A stretch of 64,000 bases of DNA from Aquimarina spinulae. Lineage in GTDB: Bacteria; Bacteroidota; Bacteroidia; Flavobacteriales; Flavobacteriaceae. This document shows positions 46,167-55,537 of the stretch, piece after piece. The stretch lies in assembly GCF_943373825.1 (NCBI RefSeq), contig NZ_CALSBP010000002.1:1105501-1169500 (forward strand). The letters are read 5' to 3'. The notes below the pieces were generated by a model. The model saw nothing but the letters and a program-made list of their open reading frames with translations, ran no database searches and was not told where the DNA came from. Made by a program: the position numbers and the translations under genes. Positions within the stretch are counted from its first letter, which is position 1. The number at the start of each line of letters is the position of its first letter.

Positions 46167-46709
46167 CTATTCTGGTTTTATATCCAAATACCGTTCTTTT
46201 ATGATATTAAAATGCCTTAGTTCATGCCCCGCTATATGATATGCTAATCCCCTAACAGTTCTTTTATTAATATTTCCGACAGATATACCACTCCTCATAA
46301 AACAATCATCAGGTAAGTATTTAAAAAGGGCTATGGTCGATTTTCTAACCATCTCATATTCATCAAATATGCTTTCTAAACTTCGCTCATTAGCTTTAGA
46401 ATAAATTGCATAATCTTTTTCTTCGAACCCAGGTAAAGGTGTTTTATCATTTCTCGCATATCGTAATGCCCGGTATGAAAAAATACGTTCATCATCTATA
46501 ATATGCACCAGGATTTCTTTAATAGTCCACTTATTCTTAGCATACTTGTGGTACAATTTTTCTTCTGGCAAATTGTATATAAAATTCTTGATGGTAATGA
46601 AATTATCCCACAAATGATTTAAAATTTTGCCGTCATCCTGCAACAAATCCATGTACATACTAGAGTAAGAAGGAAACTCACCAGAAATAGGTTTATCAAT
46701 TTTCCTCAT
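46167..46709 (-). CDS. DinB family protein
   Basis: The 180-residue protein is a four-helix-bundle DinB/DUF664-type protein, with the metal-site pattern visible as His in ILVHIIDDERIFSYR and GLAYHIAGHELRHFNII. Its ATG overlaps the TGA stop of the NudC gene by ATGA, indicating translational coupling. DinB-like proteins include bacillithiol- or mycothiol-dependent transferases; the role here is open. Confidence 0.88.
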   Translation of the reverse strand: MRKIDKPISGEFPSYSSMYMDLLQDDGKILNHLWDNFITIKNFIYNLPEEKLYHKYAKNKWTIKEILVHIIDDERIFSYRALRYARNDKTPLPGFEEKDYAIYSKANERSLESIFDEYEMVRKSTIALFKYLPDDCFMRSGISVGNINKRTVRGLAYHIAGHELRHFNIIKERYLDIKPE

Positions 46710-47623
46710 AACATTTTGTTTAGGTTGTTATTCGCCCAAGTTTCTATTAAAAATCTAGCTATCGAATCTGGTCTCGAAAGTATTAGTTCTTCTTTTGATA
46801 CACTCTCATGTATTTGTTCTGCCGAAAACCAGGCAGCATCCATAATTTCTTCGCCATCAACCTCAAATTCTGTATGTTCTACTTCGGCAACAAATCCCAT
46901 CATTAAAGAAGATGAAAATGACCATGGTTGCGAGTCGACATAGCGTAAATTAGTTACAGCTACATTCACTTCTTCTTTCATTTCTCTTACTACAGCATCT
47001 TCAAGGCTTTCTCCAATTTCGACAAACCCTGCAAATGTGGAACACATATATCCATTATCAATTTTTCTTTTATTCAACAAACATAATGGTTGCCCTTCTT
47101 TTGGTTTATACTCAATAAGTACAATAATAGCTGGTGAGATTTGTGGATAGAAAATAGTAGAGCATTTTGGGTTTTTACATTTTTTGCTATGTCCATTTTC
47201 CCAGTTTTTAGTATCTGCTCCACAAGCACCACAAAACTTGGTTATTTGATGCCACTTATTTATCCCTAAAGCATACGCCAAAAGTGCTGCCTGTTCATTT
47301 TCTAATTGATCCACCAAATCCCGAACATCACAAAACCAGCCCCCTTTTAAAATTTTTGAAACACTTTTTACATCTGCTTCTGTTAAGTCGGCTGTCCAGA
47401 TTTTTTTGCCTTTCTGTACTCCTAAAAAAGAACTGTTAAGAGAAACCTGTTTAAATAATTCTAATGGAAATAAAGCTAACTCTTTTCTTTCCTTTTCTTG
47501 AAAGAAATAAAATTTATGTTGAAACGAAATAATCAAAACATCATTTGAAGAAATCACTGAAGAAGTTCTTCTGTTTTCAGCTGCTCTATCAAAAAATGGA
47601 TTACTATAATATTGTTTTTTCAT
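46706..47623 (-). CDS. nudC: NAD(+) diphosphatase / NADH pyrophosphatase
   Basis: The 305-residue enzyme has a zinc ribbon (CGACGADT and KCKNPKC around residues 143-166), a Nudix box GFVEIGESLEDAVVREMKEE, and the NudC-specific SQPWSFSSS motif. NudC hydrolyses NAD(H) to NMN(H) and AMP and can remove NAD caps from RNA. Its final Nudix glycine is Asn, as in EEVNV, which is tolerated in this family. It overlaps the HxlR regulator gene upstream and the DinB gene downstream by ATGA. Confidence 0.95.
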   Translation of the reverse strand: MKKQYYSNPFFDRAAENRRTSSVISSNDVLIISFQHKFYFFQEKERKELALFPLELFKQVSLNSSFLGVQKGKKIWTADLTEADVKSVSKILKGGWFCDVRDLVDQLENEQAALLAYALGINKWHQITKFCGACGADTKNWENGHSKKCKNPKCSTIFYPQISPAIIVLIEYKPKEGQPLCLLNKRKIDNGYMCSTFAGFVEIGESLEDAVVREMKEEVNVAVTNLRYVDSQPWSFSSSLMMGFVAEVEHTEFEVDGEEIMDAAWFSAEQIHESVSKEELILSRPDSIARFLIETWANNNLNKML

Positions 47624-47952
47624 TTCGAGCTATAGTTATTTGCCCAGGTTTTTGCCCATTTACCTAGTGGAGATAATAATTCGAATAGTTCTTTCCCTTG
47701 CTTAGTTAACATATATCCATCAATAGAACGCTCAATAAGATGAGATTCTGTAAGCTCCTTTAATCTCTTATTTAACGTAGTGGGAGAAATTGATTCGCAA
47801 TACTCTTGTAATTTCCTAAATGTACTTGGACCTCTATACAGATGCCATATTATTCCCATAGCCCAACTTCTTCCTAACAGATCGAAAAGAGCCATGATGG
47901 GTTGTCCGGTTTTTGATCCTCTAACTGGTTTTCCTGGTTTTGGTGTTGCCAT
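47620..47952 (-). CDS. HxlR family transcriptional regulator
   Basis: The 110-residue winged-helix protein matches HxlR/YtfH (LLGRSWAMGIIWHLYRGPSTFRKLQ, ISPTTLNKRLKELTESHLIER). HxlR proteins bind DNA as dimers and often respond to aldehydes or redox signals, but the usual N-terminal redox cysteine is absent. It leads an operon with nudC, a DinB gene and perhaps a YciI gene. An inverted repeat GCTACA/TGTAGC covers its promoter. Confidence 0.92.
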   Translation of the reverse strand: MATPKPGKPVRGSKTGQPIMALFDLLGRSWAMGIIWHLYRGPSTFRKLQEYCESISPTTLNKRLKELTESHLIERSIDGYMLTKQGKELFELLSPLGKWAKTWANNYSSK

Positions 47953-47976
47953 ATTACAAATGCTACATATTTAATA

Positions 47977-48008
47977 GCAAAGCTACATAAAGTGTAGCAA
48001 TAAATCAA
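47977..48008 (-). promoter_or_regulatory. promoter of the HxlR-nudC operon
   Basis: Read on the minus strand, TTG (48008-48006) and TAGCTTTGC (47985-47977) are 20 bases apart, with a predicted start near 47974 and a leader of about 22 bases to the ATG at 47952. Confidence 0.7.
47982..47998 (-). promoter_or_regulatory. operator candidate of the HxlR regulator
   Basis: GCTACA-N5-TGTAGC at 47982-47998 is a symmetrical repeat inside the spacer and TAnnTTTG box of the operon promoter; a third half-site, TGCTACAT, lies at 47961-47968. Binding would block RNA polymerase, fitting autorepression. Confidence 0.65.
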
Positions 48009-48086
48009 TAAAAATAATATTTATGTTTACAGATAGCATTATCTGTAGTATTATAAACAGTATTCGTATTGAGTTATAAAAAAACA

Positions 48087-48120
48087 GAAGACAATTTGAC
48101 CCCAAAATCAAATTGCCTTC
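48087..48120 (-). terminator. terminator of the exported ABM-like gene
   Basis: GAAGACAATTTGA (48087-48099) and TCAAATTGCCTTC (48108-48120) form a 13-bp stem with one mismatch; on the minus strand it is followed by a T-run. It lies 56 bases beyond the stop codon. Confidence 0.75.
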
Positions 48121-48175
48121 CATTACATACAAAAATAGCTACTGTAGGTGTCTCTTTTTTTAAAGAGAGTAGGTT

Positions 48176-48565
48176 CTAATTTCTAAAAACAGAATAGACT
48201 CTAACATCTGGGGCGTTTTCTAAATAAGGTTTTAATTCTCTAACCACATCTTTTTCGAATAAATTCGATGACAGGTATGCTTTTGCATCAGCTTCAGATT
48301 CAAAACCATGCATCACCTGTACATCTTCGGTTCTTAGGATCAATTCTTTTGATACTGCTCCTTTGATTTGTTTTAAAAATGGCTCTTTGTATTTAAGATA
48401 TATACCAGCAGCGCGCTCTCGATTTTCTGATTTGATTTTCAGGGTAATTTGTAAATAGGCATTTGTTTCTGCTTTTTTATCCATTGTCATTGATGTTAAA
48501 GTTAATAGCACTATTGTCGCGAATATTGGCAATAGTCTGATCGAAAATTTAAATTTTGATTTCAT
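48176..48565 (-). CDS. exported antibiotic-biosynthesis-monooxygenase-like protein
   Basis: From the ATG at 48565 the product has 129 residues with an N-terminal hydrophobic segment (residues about 8-25). The rest resembles a dimeric alpha-beta barrel domain (LQITLKIKSENRERAAGIYL, MHGFESEADAKAYL). A TTG 27 bases earlier is in frame, but a TACTTTTG promoter box ends just before it and the expected leader points to 48565. No function can be named. Confidence 0.68.
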   Translation of the reverse strand: MKSKFKFSIRLLPIFATIVLLTLTSMTMDKKAETNAYLQITLKIKSENRERAAGIYLKYKEPFLKQIKGAVSKELILRTEDVQVMHGFESEADAKAYLSSNLFEKDVVRELKPYLENAPDVRVYSVFRN

Positions 48566-48648
48566 TGCATTTATAATTTTGTTACAGAACAAAAGTAGCT
48601 CGCAACGAAACCCAATAAAATGGACAAAACCTACTATAATTAGTAAAT

Positions 48649-49527
48649 TTAGGAAATCGTTTTCCTAAACTCTGAGGGAGAGATTTTAAGATGTTTTTTA
48701 AAATACTTGATAAAATAATAAGGATCTTGAAATCCTAAATCATATCCGATTTGGTTTATACGTGCATTAGTATGTATCAATTTTCTTTTGGCTTCCAAAA
48801 GGATTCTATCGGCAATCACTTGCGAAGTTGTTTTCCCCATTTCGGATTTAATAATAGAATTAAGTGTTTTTGTTGAAATGGAAAGCTCATCTGCATAATT
48901 GGATACAGACCAGTTTTGATTAAAATTATGCTCTAAAAGGTCTCTAAACTTGAGATATGTAAAATTACGGCTTAAGTCTGTTTTGATTGTTTTACCATTT
49001 TTTCGCTTCTCACGTTCTATACGAAGCAAAAAAGCTTTTAGTACATTAGATAGAATCATTTGGTTACCAAACTCACCACTATTCTTAGTTTCATTTTCTA
49101 TTTGCTGAAAATAACTTAAAATCTGGTGTTCCTGTTCATTAGGAACCTGATAGAAGGGTTCTTGGTGATTATTGAATATAGAGTAGGTAAGAAAAAAGTT
49201 GATATCGGTTTCATTATTTAAAATAAATGATTCATTAAAATGAAGCAATAAACCACTATAGTCCTGGCGTTTTTCAAAAAAATGAATCTGATTTTTAGCA
49301 ATAAAAAAAATCCTGTTTTTTTTAATATCATACTCTTCAAAATCTATAAAATGCTTTCCTTTATTGCTTTTAAACCAAATAATCTGATAAAAACTATGTG
49401 TATGTGGTTTTGAAGAATGTTGAGAATTCGTTTTTTGATATTCGGCCAAATCATAAATATCAAACTGCCTCTTTTGGGGTTCATCTTTTAGAAAATGATA
49501 TTTTTCGATTTCTTGTTCTGACATCAT
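48649..49527 (-). CDS. AraC family transcriptional regulator
   Basis: The 292-residue protein has an N-terminal cupin-like sensing domain (HTHSFYQIIWF near residue 42) and a C-terminal AraC double helix-turn-helix (about residues 195-290, with NYADELSISTKTLNSIIK and GYDLGFQDPYYFIKYFKKHL). AraC proteins activate nearby genes. Its likely neighbours are the ABM-like gene downstream on the same strand and the hydrolase upstream, but no operator was recognised. Confidence 0.93.
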   Translation of the reverse strand: MMSEQEIEKYHFLKDEPQKRQFDIYDLAEYQKTNSQHSSKPHTHSFYQIIWFKSNKGKHFIDFEEYDIKKNRIFFIAKNQIHFFEKRQDYSGLLLHFNESFILNNETDINFFLTYSIFNNHQEPFYQVPNEQEHQILSYFQQIENETKNSGEFGNQMILSNVLKAFLLRIEREKRKNGKTIKTDLSRNFTYLKFRDLLEHNFNQNWSVSNYADELSISTKTLNSIIKSEMGKTTSQVIADRILLEAKRKLIHTNARINQIGYDLGFQDPYYFIKYFKKHLKISPSEFRKTIS

Positions 49528-49560
49528 TTTTGATTCATATTATCCTCGAAATGGGATTTG

Positions 49561-50343
49561 TTATATGGAGTATACTTTTTTTATAATTTCACTTACATCG
49601 GCATAGAAATGCTTTGAATTTTCTATCATATGCCAGTGCCCTACGCCTTTATAAAGCTTGTTTGGGATATTATGTTCTTTTATAAATCTCTGGGTGTCTT
49701 TTGGAGTATCCAAATCACCCCATATATAGATCTTATTACAAGTTAAGTCTTTGAACTCAAACCCGCATTTATTATCCTTAATGTGTTCCTGGCTTGTAAT
49801 CCCCCAGTTACGCATTCCCTGTGGTTCGGCAAACCTAAAGCTGCAATAATATCTTTTATATCGTTCTTCTTTGATTGCATTTTCAAAAATCCTTTTCTCA
49901 AAGGATTGAGTAAATTCTTTTGCTGTATTATATTGTAAAGGCTTGCTTGAAAAATAGCTATCTGCCTCTGTTAGGTTTCCTTCTATATTAATATAGTAAT
50001 TAATCTTACTTGCTAATTGTTGGCAAACCCAGGTTCCTATAAGTGCACCAATCGAATGTGCAACAATATTTGTTTTTATGTTGTTCTCTGTTTCTCTTTC
50101 TATTACTTGTGAAAGTAAATCTGCTTGCTCTTTAATCGATACATATTCAGAGTTTATAGGACTAACTCCAAACCCAGGAAGATCTACAATATAAAGATTA
50201 AATTCTGACGCAAGATCAGAGTTAAAAACCTCTTTATAGGCTAAACCAGAATCAGCAAATCCATGTAAGAACCAAATTGATTGTTTGGTTTTATCTACAA
50301 TATTATACCTTATAAATATACCGTCAAGAACTTTTATTTTCAT
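49561..50343 (-). CDS. alpha/beta hydrolase
   Basis: The 260-residue protein has the hydrolase fold with a nucleophile elbow AHSIG (Ser97 in IVAHSIGALIG), an oxyanion HGF motif (WFLHGFADSG near residue 24), and a terminal His in GVGHWHMIEN. Cytoplasmic, no signal peptide. It lies 33 bases upstream of the AraC gene on the same strand. Substrate unknown. Confidence 0.9.
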   Translation of the reverse strand: MKIKVLDGIFIRYNIVDKTKQSIWFLHGFADSGLAYKEVFNSDLASEFNLYIVDLPGFGVSPINSEYVSIKEQADLLSQVIERETENNIKTNIVAHSIGALIGTWVCQQLASKINYYINIEGNLTEADSYFSSKPLQYNTAKEFTQSFEKRIFENAIKEERYKRYYCSFRFAEPQGMRNWGITSQEHIKDNKCGFEFKDLTCNKIYIWGDLDTPKDTQRFIKEHNIPNKLYKGVGHWHMIENSKHFYADVSEIIKKVYSI

Positions 50344-50396
50344 GTGTTTTTTAAAGTGTAAAGATTATTGTTTTTAACTCTATAGCCTCTTGTTTT

Positions 50397-50921
50397 TTAA
50401 TATCTCAATTTTAATAGTTCCTTATAAGGATCTCCTTTCAAACCTAAGAGTTGAGCAAATGCTTGTTCGGTTTTCACTCCATTAGATTTTAACTCCTTTA
50501 TTTTGGACCGAAACTCAACTCCTTTTTCCTTCAAAATCTTATGTTCTACGATCATATGTCTATACGCATCTTGTTGTTCTGTAGGAATATTTTGTCCGAA
50601 AATCTCAATATCAAATCCATTGGATCGAAACCGGCAAATCGTTCTTTTTGTTTTACCATATGTTCGGGTCGAAATCGCAAAGCCTTTTTCTTTTTGAAAT
50701 AACCCAATAACCATGTTTGAAAATTTTGCATGGTCTTCGCATTTACAAATGATATCCAGATCACTTTGCGGTACATCAATATCAATAGGTATAGTTCCTG
50801 TAAGAATCGGGGTATATGCCTTCAATACTTGCATAATATCCAAACCTAATAAGGTGTCATATGCTTTTCTTTGCCGAATATTTCCAAATTTTAAATACGC
50901 TATATTTCTAAAATCTGTCAT
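50397..50921 (-). CDS. DUF4269 domain protein
   Basis: The 174-residue protein has a nucleotidyltransferase-like core with the acidic pattern IDVPQSDLDIICKC near residue 47, RTICRFRSNGFDIEIFGQN in the middle, and QDAYRHMIVEHKIL near residue 117, matching DUF4269. The family function is not known. It is followed by the hydrolase gene (53 bases). Confidence 0.85.
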   Translation of the reverse strand: MTDFRNIAYLKFGNIRQRKAYDTLLGLDIMQVLKAYTPILTGTIPIDIDVPQSDLDIICKCEDHAKFSNMVIGLFQKEKGFAISTRTYGKTKRTICRFRSNGFDIEIFGQNIPTEQQDAYRHMIVEHKILKEKGVEFRSKIKELKSNGVKTEQAFAQLLGLKGDPYKELLKLRY

Positions 50922-51090
50922 GACTACTGAAACAAAAACTATTATCAGCGTAAGGTATAAAACGGCTATAAAAATATGTTATAAAATTAAGTTAATGCCT
51001 GCCAAAATAATCATTTGGTCATCTTATCTCTACTATAGAAATATTCCTTGTAATCAACCTCGTTAATTCATTGGACTGCCATACCAAATC

Positions 51091-51540
51091 CTATTCTTTT
51101 TTGCTGCTTGTAGTTTGTTCTTGTACTGAGTGAGCATCTATTCTATATCCAGTTGCATTTTGTCCTTCTGGACTCCCTATTACTATACCATAAAACACAT
51201 TACCATCAATTAGTACGTTCTTTTTATTGTATATAGATAGATCTAATCTTTGATTCTTACTTATTACGGGTATCGTTATTTCGTTATCCAATAGTATTTC
51301 CCAATCCCAAAACATATGACCTGCTCCTTTTCCTGTTTTATTCGGAGTATATGTTCTAAGTATTCCTTTAACAACTATTCGTTTATTTTTATTTTTTTCA
51401 AGGCATTCAAAATTAGTACAAGTAGTATAATTTTGATCTTTTATTACTTTACCAATTTTTCTTTCTTGTACACAAGAAATCATGATTACCATAATCAAAA
51501 GAAGAACGGCATTAAGCTTTGTATCTATTTTTTTAAACAT
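51091..51540 (-). CDS. small lipoprotein of unknown function
   Basis: The 149-residue product has a lipoprotein signal peptide (lipobox MISC, about residue 23) and a compact soluble domain with CTNFECLEKNKNKRIVVKG and a later MFWDWEILLDN. I do not recognise a family. It is separated by about 170 bases from the DUF4269 gene downstream and 55 bases from the acetyltransferase gene upstream. Confidence 0.7.
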   Translation of the reverse strand: MFKKIDTKLNAVLLLIMVIMISCVQERKIGKVIKDQNYTTCTNFECLEKNKNKRIVVKGILRTYTPNKTGKGAGHMFWDWEILLDNEITIPVISKNQRLDLSIYNKKNVLIDGNVFYGIVIGSPEGQNATGYRIDAHSVQEQTTSSKKE

Positions 51541-51595
51541 TGGAGTATATCTTTTATTACAAATCTAGACTTATACAACGACTACTATTACTTCC

Positions 51596-52150
51596 TTAAT
51601 TATTTTTTCTTTTATCAGTTTCAAGTATCGAGTATCCAAAATTGTCTGACCATCCCGATTTTAAAGGTAATATTTGCCTACCTCTTCCTTCTCTTATCAT
51701 TCCTACTTTCTCAAGAACCTTTATAGAACCAATATTATCTACTGCGCATCCAGCTTCTATTCGATGTAATTTGAGAGTTTCAAATCCAAAATCTATTACT
51801 GCTCTTAAAGATTCTGTGGCGTATCCTTTTTTCCAATAATCAGAATGTATCTTATACCAAATTTCTCCTCTATTATATTTTTTATTTCCGATTTTTAACC
51901 CAAATAGGCCTAAGAATTTTCCATCAGATTTAGTTTCAATTGCAAATGTATAATTCTTTATTTCATGCAATTGATTTTCTTCAATCCAGGGCTCTATTAT
52001 AGATTTAGTTTCTTCAATATGTATTGGAATTCCCAAGGTATTATATTCATCAGTCTCGGGTAAAGAATGTAATTTATGAATCGAATCTAAATCCGATAAC
52101 GTAATCAATCTTAATTTCGTTCTTTCTGTTACTATTTCGATTCTGGTCAT
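51596..52150 (-). CDS. GNAT acetyltransferase (RimJ-like)
   Basis: The 184-residue protein follows the RimJ/RimL pattern: TERTKLRLITLSDLDSI at the start, YKIHSDYWKKGYATESLRAV as the acetyl-CoA site, and HRIEAGCAVDNIGSIKVLEKVGM, then REGRGRQIL. It transfers an acetyl group from acetyl-CoA to an amine or protein N-terminus; the acceptor is not known. Single-gene unit. Confidence 0.92.
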   Translation of the reverse strand: MTRIEIVTERTKLRLITLSDLDSIHKLHSLPETDEYNTLGIPIHIEETKSIIEPWIEENQLHEIKNYTFAIETKSDGKFLGLFGLKIGNKKYNRGEIWYKIHSDYWKKGYATESLRAVIDFGFETLKLHRIEAGCAVDNIGSIKVLEKVGMIREGRGRQILPLKSGWSDNFGYSILETDKRKNN

Positions 52151-52320
52151 TTTTAAAATACAATATGATAAGATTTAAAACTTTTTATTATCCTCTATTT
52201 ATTATATAGTATCCATTTCCCAACGAGTTACTTTCTTAGTTCCTCCTTCTTAAAGTACAGATACTCCTAAGACAATAATTACAGAAAAAGAATATAGATT
52301 TATTTTATCTACCTCCTTCA

Positions 52321-53766
52321 TTATTCTACATACAATGTATCTGCCTTCATTTCTTTGGTAATCCATTCTTGCAGTTTGTTTACCCTAATAGCATTAAGAC
52401 TATCGGATACCTGAAATTTCCATCTAGGAAAGATAACTTGCACGGTATCTACTTTTAAGAAATTTGATTTTTGTACCTCGCCATATCCTAGTTCTGCCAA
52501 ATCTGGGAATCGTATTTTTGCATCTTTGGCTATACTGGCATACGGCATTATGGTTACCGGAACTACCTTATTTGCTTCTTTGAGTTGAGTTTCTAGACCG
52601 GCTATCTTAATCTTAAGGTCTTCAATTTCATCCAGAAGCTTATCATTTTCTTTTTCTACACGATTTAACTGCACTATAGACCTATCATATGCTTTGGATA
52701 CTTGATCAATACCTCTTGACTTATTACCATTTATTGCCAATGCAAAATCACTAATACTGGTATATTTTTTAATTTCATTTTGCAAATCACTAACGGTAGC
52801 CTCATTAATCTCTCCATCAAAATATAATTTTATAGATTCATTATTATAATCATAGAAATCTTTTCTGAGGTACAAGTTTTCATTAGCATCAATTTCATTA
52901 GCTTTAAATGCCTTATAATCCCGTTCTGCATTACTCTCATTAAGAGTTACATAGAATGTATAACTCGCAGGTATCATTACTAATATTGCTAGTAAAGAGG
53001 CAAGTCGTGCTATACGTTTTCTTTTTGCAGAATTAGCATACCGCAACATTGGGAAACGCAATAATTTGGAAACGATAAATGTAGATAAAGCAATAAATGT
53101 GGCATTAATAGAAAACAAATACAGTGCTCCCAGGGCATACTCTAATTTCCACTCTGCAATACCATACCCTACTGTACATAGAGGTGGCATTAACGCAGTA
53201 GCAATAGCTACTCCTGCTATAGCATTAGGCATTGTTCCTTTTTTAGATTTGGCGACAATTAGTGCCAAACCTCCAAAAACTGCAACTAATACATCCAAGA
53301 TAGTAGGTGCTGTCCTGGATTCTAACTCTGGAGTTAATTCTGTTAAAGGAGAAGCCCAAAAATATAATGTGGCAGCAAGAACACTTAGACCTACCATCAC
53401 ACCCAGATTAACCAGAGATCTTCTTAATGTATCAATATCATTAATAGCAATAGATAATCCAATTCCAACAATTGGTCCCATTAATGGAGAAATTAACATC
53501 GCTCCTATCACTACTGCCGTAGAACTTACATTAAGACCAATAGACGCTACAAATACCGAAAAAATAAGAATCCAGGCATTATGTCCTTTAAAAGGGATAT
53601 CATTTTTAACATCCTCTATTGTTTGATCCTTATCTGTCTCTGATCTTATATCTAATAGTTCTCTAACAAATGTATTAGCACTGGCAAAAAGGCCTTTGGC
53701 ATCTCTCTTTACTGTTTCTGCCATCTCGTCCTGATCAGGAACGGGTTGATTTGTATTTTCTGTCAT
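52321..53766 (-). CDS. DUF389 membrane protein
   Basis: The 481-residue protein has a short cytoplasmic N-terminus, then a DUF389 core of about six membrane segments (residues about 65-260, including VIGAMLISPLMGPIVGIGL and NAIAGVAIATALMPPLCTVG). An extra-membrane C-terminal part with a coiled-coil stretch near residues 360-400 follows. The family function is unknown; a transport or sensing role is often assumed. The gene starts 6 bases after the stop of the upstream mannose-1-phosphate guanylyltransferase gene. Confidence 0.87.
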   Translation of the reverse strand: MTENTNQPVPDQDEMAETVKRDAKGLFASANTFVRELLDIRSETDKDQTIEDVKNDIPFKGHNAWILIFSVFVASIGLNVSSTAVVIGAMLISPLMGPIVGIGLSIAINDIDTLRRSLVNLGVMVGLSVLAATLYFWASPLTELTPELESRTAPTILDVLVAVFGGLALIVAKSKKGTMPNAIAGVAIATALMPPLCTVGYGIAEWKLEYALGALYLFSINATFIALSTFIVSKLLRFPMLRYANSAKRKRIARLASLLAILVMIPASYTFYVTLNESNAERDYKAFKANEIDANENLYLRKDFYDYNNESIKLYFDGEINEATVSDLQNEIKKYTSISDFALAINGNKSRGIDQVSKAYDRSIVQLNRVEKENDKLLDEIEDLKIKIAGLETQLKEANKVVPVTIMPYASIAKDAKIRFPDLAELGYGEVQKSNFLKVDTVQVIFPRWKFQVSDSLNAIRVNKLQEWITKEMKADTLYVE

Positions 53767-53772
53767 TGTACT

Positions 53773-54852
53773 TTATCCGTATTGTTCTCCGTAGGTTTCT
53801 TTTACTTTTTTAAGTACCTTTTTAATATCCTGTTCTTTCTTTTTGGGATAAATCAAAAGTACCTCTTCTTTGTCTATAATAATATAATCCTTAAGCCCAT
53901 CGACTACCACAATTTTATCATTAGATGTTCTAATCATATTACCAGATGCATCTTCTGGCAATACTCTGGCATTAACTACAGCATTATTAGCTTTTGTTTT
54001 ATCTAATTTATCATATAACGACCCCCAGGTTCCCAAGTCATTCCAATCAAAAGTTGCCGGAAGCACGTATACATTATCTGCTTTCTCCAAAATAGCATAA
54101 TCGATAGATATGTTCTCTGCCAGCGGATAATTTTCTTGTATAAAATCGTTCTCCTGCATCGTATTATAGACGACCGACCCTTTTTCAAATAAAGCAGTCA
54201 TCTGTTGCTGAAATTTGGCGAAAGCAGTTATAATACTTTGCACACTCCAGATAAAAATCCCCGCATTCCATAAATAGTTTCCTTCACTTAAAAACTTTTT
54301 GGCAGTATCATAATCTGGTTTTTCTGTAAATTGAGCTACTTTTTTCTTAGCCTCTTCGCTTTCTTTATTATATTGAATATAACCATATCCCGTATTAGGA
54401 AAGGTGGGTTGAATTCCCAAGGTCATCAAAATATCATGTTCTAAACATGCTGTAAAACTATATTCTAGATTTGTTATAAATGCATCTTCATCCTCTATCC
54501 AATGATCACTAGGTGCAACTACCATCACTGCATCAGGGTTGTCCTTCTGGATCTTTAATGCTGCATATAGGATACATGGTGCTGTATTACGCATTGCAGG
54601 CTCGGTTACTACCTGTCGTTGCTCTGCTTCTGGTAACTGCTCTAAAACCAAATCATTATATCGCTCGTTGGTAAGAATAAATATATTTTCTTTGGGAACA
54701 ATCTTAGCCAGACGTGAAAATGTACGTTGGATCAGTGTTTCTCCTGTTCCTAACATATCGTGAAACTGTTTTGGAAATTCTGAAGTGCTCACAGGCCAAA
54801 ACCTTGACCCTACTCCACCTGCCATCAATATTGCATAATAATTTTTGTTCAT
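53773..54852 (-). CDS. mannose-1-phosphate guanylyltransferase
   Basis: The 359-residue enzyme makes GDP-mannose from GTP and mannose-1-phosphate. It shows the nucleotidyltransferase start AILMAGGVGSRFWPVS, the ITNER-like ILTNERYNDLV, VMVVAPSDHWI and the closing sugar-nucleotide FTEKPDYDTAKKFL. It lacks a C-terminal phosphomannose isomerase domain, as is usual here. The ATG at 54852 follows the SprT-like gene's TGA by two bases; a TTG at 54858 is a weaker alternative. GDP-mannose feeds surface polysaccharide or glycoprotein synthesis. Confidence 0.93.
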   Translation of the reverse strand: MNKNYYAILMAGGVGSRFWPVSTSEFPKQFHDMLGTGETLIQRTFSRLAKIVPKENIFILTNERYNDLVLEQLPEAEQRQVVTEPAMRNTAPCILYAALKIQKDNPDAVMVVAPSDHWIEDEDAFITNLEYSFTACLEHDILMTLGIQPTFPNTGYGYIQYNKESEEAKKKVAQFTEKPDYDTAKKFLSEGNYLWNAGIFIWSVQSIITAFAKFQQQMTALFEKGSVVYNTMQENDFIQENYPLAENISIDYAILEKADNVYVLPATFDWNDLGTWGSLYDKLDKTKANNAVVNARVLPEDASGNMIRTSNDKIVVVDGLKDYIIIDKEEVLLIYPKKKEQDIKKVLKKVKETYGEQYG

Positions 54853-54854
54853 AA

Positions 54855-55457
54855 TCAATTTAATAATTCAACTTCTGCGTTTGGGTTAAAAAGGTAAATT
54901 CTGCCTGTATTAAGTTCTACGCATTCATAGCGCTTTACTTTCTTATTACCTTTCTTAAAGACTTTTCCATTGTATAAACGGAAGACACTTCCGAGGGGTA
55001 ACTCAAAGATATAATTTTTATCATTAGCAGGATCATATTGTTTTAATGCTAATGATAATTTTTCATCGGTATCGCTACTAGCTCTTGGGTTTTTAAAATG
55101 ATGTGCTATAACAGGTAATAATTTAGCTGGGAATACTTCGGGATTAATATAGGGCAACATTAATTGCTGAAAGGTTCTTTTCCATTCTATCCCATGTGGT
55201 TTTATATAACGCCCATACTTCTCAAAAGCAACAAGATGTGCTACTTCATGAATCAAGGTAATAAGGAAACGGTATTTATTAAGAGATGCATTTACAGTAA
55301 TCTGGTGTCTCCCATCCGGCATTTTGCGATAATCTCCATGTCGAGTAACTCTCTCATTGACAATTTTAAGATGTACATTACATTTTATAACGAGATCAAA
55401 TGCCTTATCTACAGATCGTTCTGGAATATATTTCCTTAATATTTCTTTCAAATGCAC
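54855..55457 (-). CDS. SprT-like zinc metalloprotein
   Basis: The 200-residue protein has the zincin-type motif LIHEVAHLVAFEKYG (His-Glu-x2-His) and RYIKPHGIEWKRTF, the third metal-ligand region of SprT/Spartan-like domains. SprT-like proteins are thought to act on DNA-protein crosslinks or other proteins; many bacterial members are uncharacterised. It immediately precedes the guanylyltransferase gene and is likely co-transcribed with it and the DUF389 gene. Confidence 0.9.
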   Translation of the reverse strand: MHLKEILRKYIPERSVDKAFDLVIKCNVHLKIVNERVTRHGDYRKMPDGRHQITVNASLNKYRFLITLIHEVAHLVAFEKYGRYIKPHGIEWKRTFQQLMLPYINPEVFPAKLLPVIAHHFKNPRASSDTDEKLSLALKQYDPANDKNYIFELPLGSVFRLYNGKVFKKGNKKVKRYECVELNTGRIYLFNPNAEVELLN

Positions 55458-55494
55458 AAAATTATTAATCTTCCTTTTACTTGCGCAAAATACA

Positions 55495-55527
55495 AAATTA
55501 AGCGCACGAGAATAGCACGCTTAATTT
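55495..55527 (-). terminator. terminator of the DUF4349 gene
   Basis: AAATTAAGCG (55495-55504) and CGCTTAATTT (55518-55527) form a 10-bp stem with a 13-base loop, about 10 bases beyond the stop codon on the minus strand. Confidence 0.7.
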
Positions 55528-55537
55528 AATATTTTTT

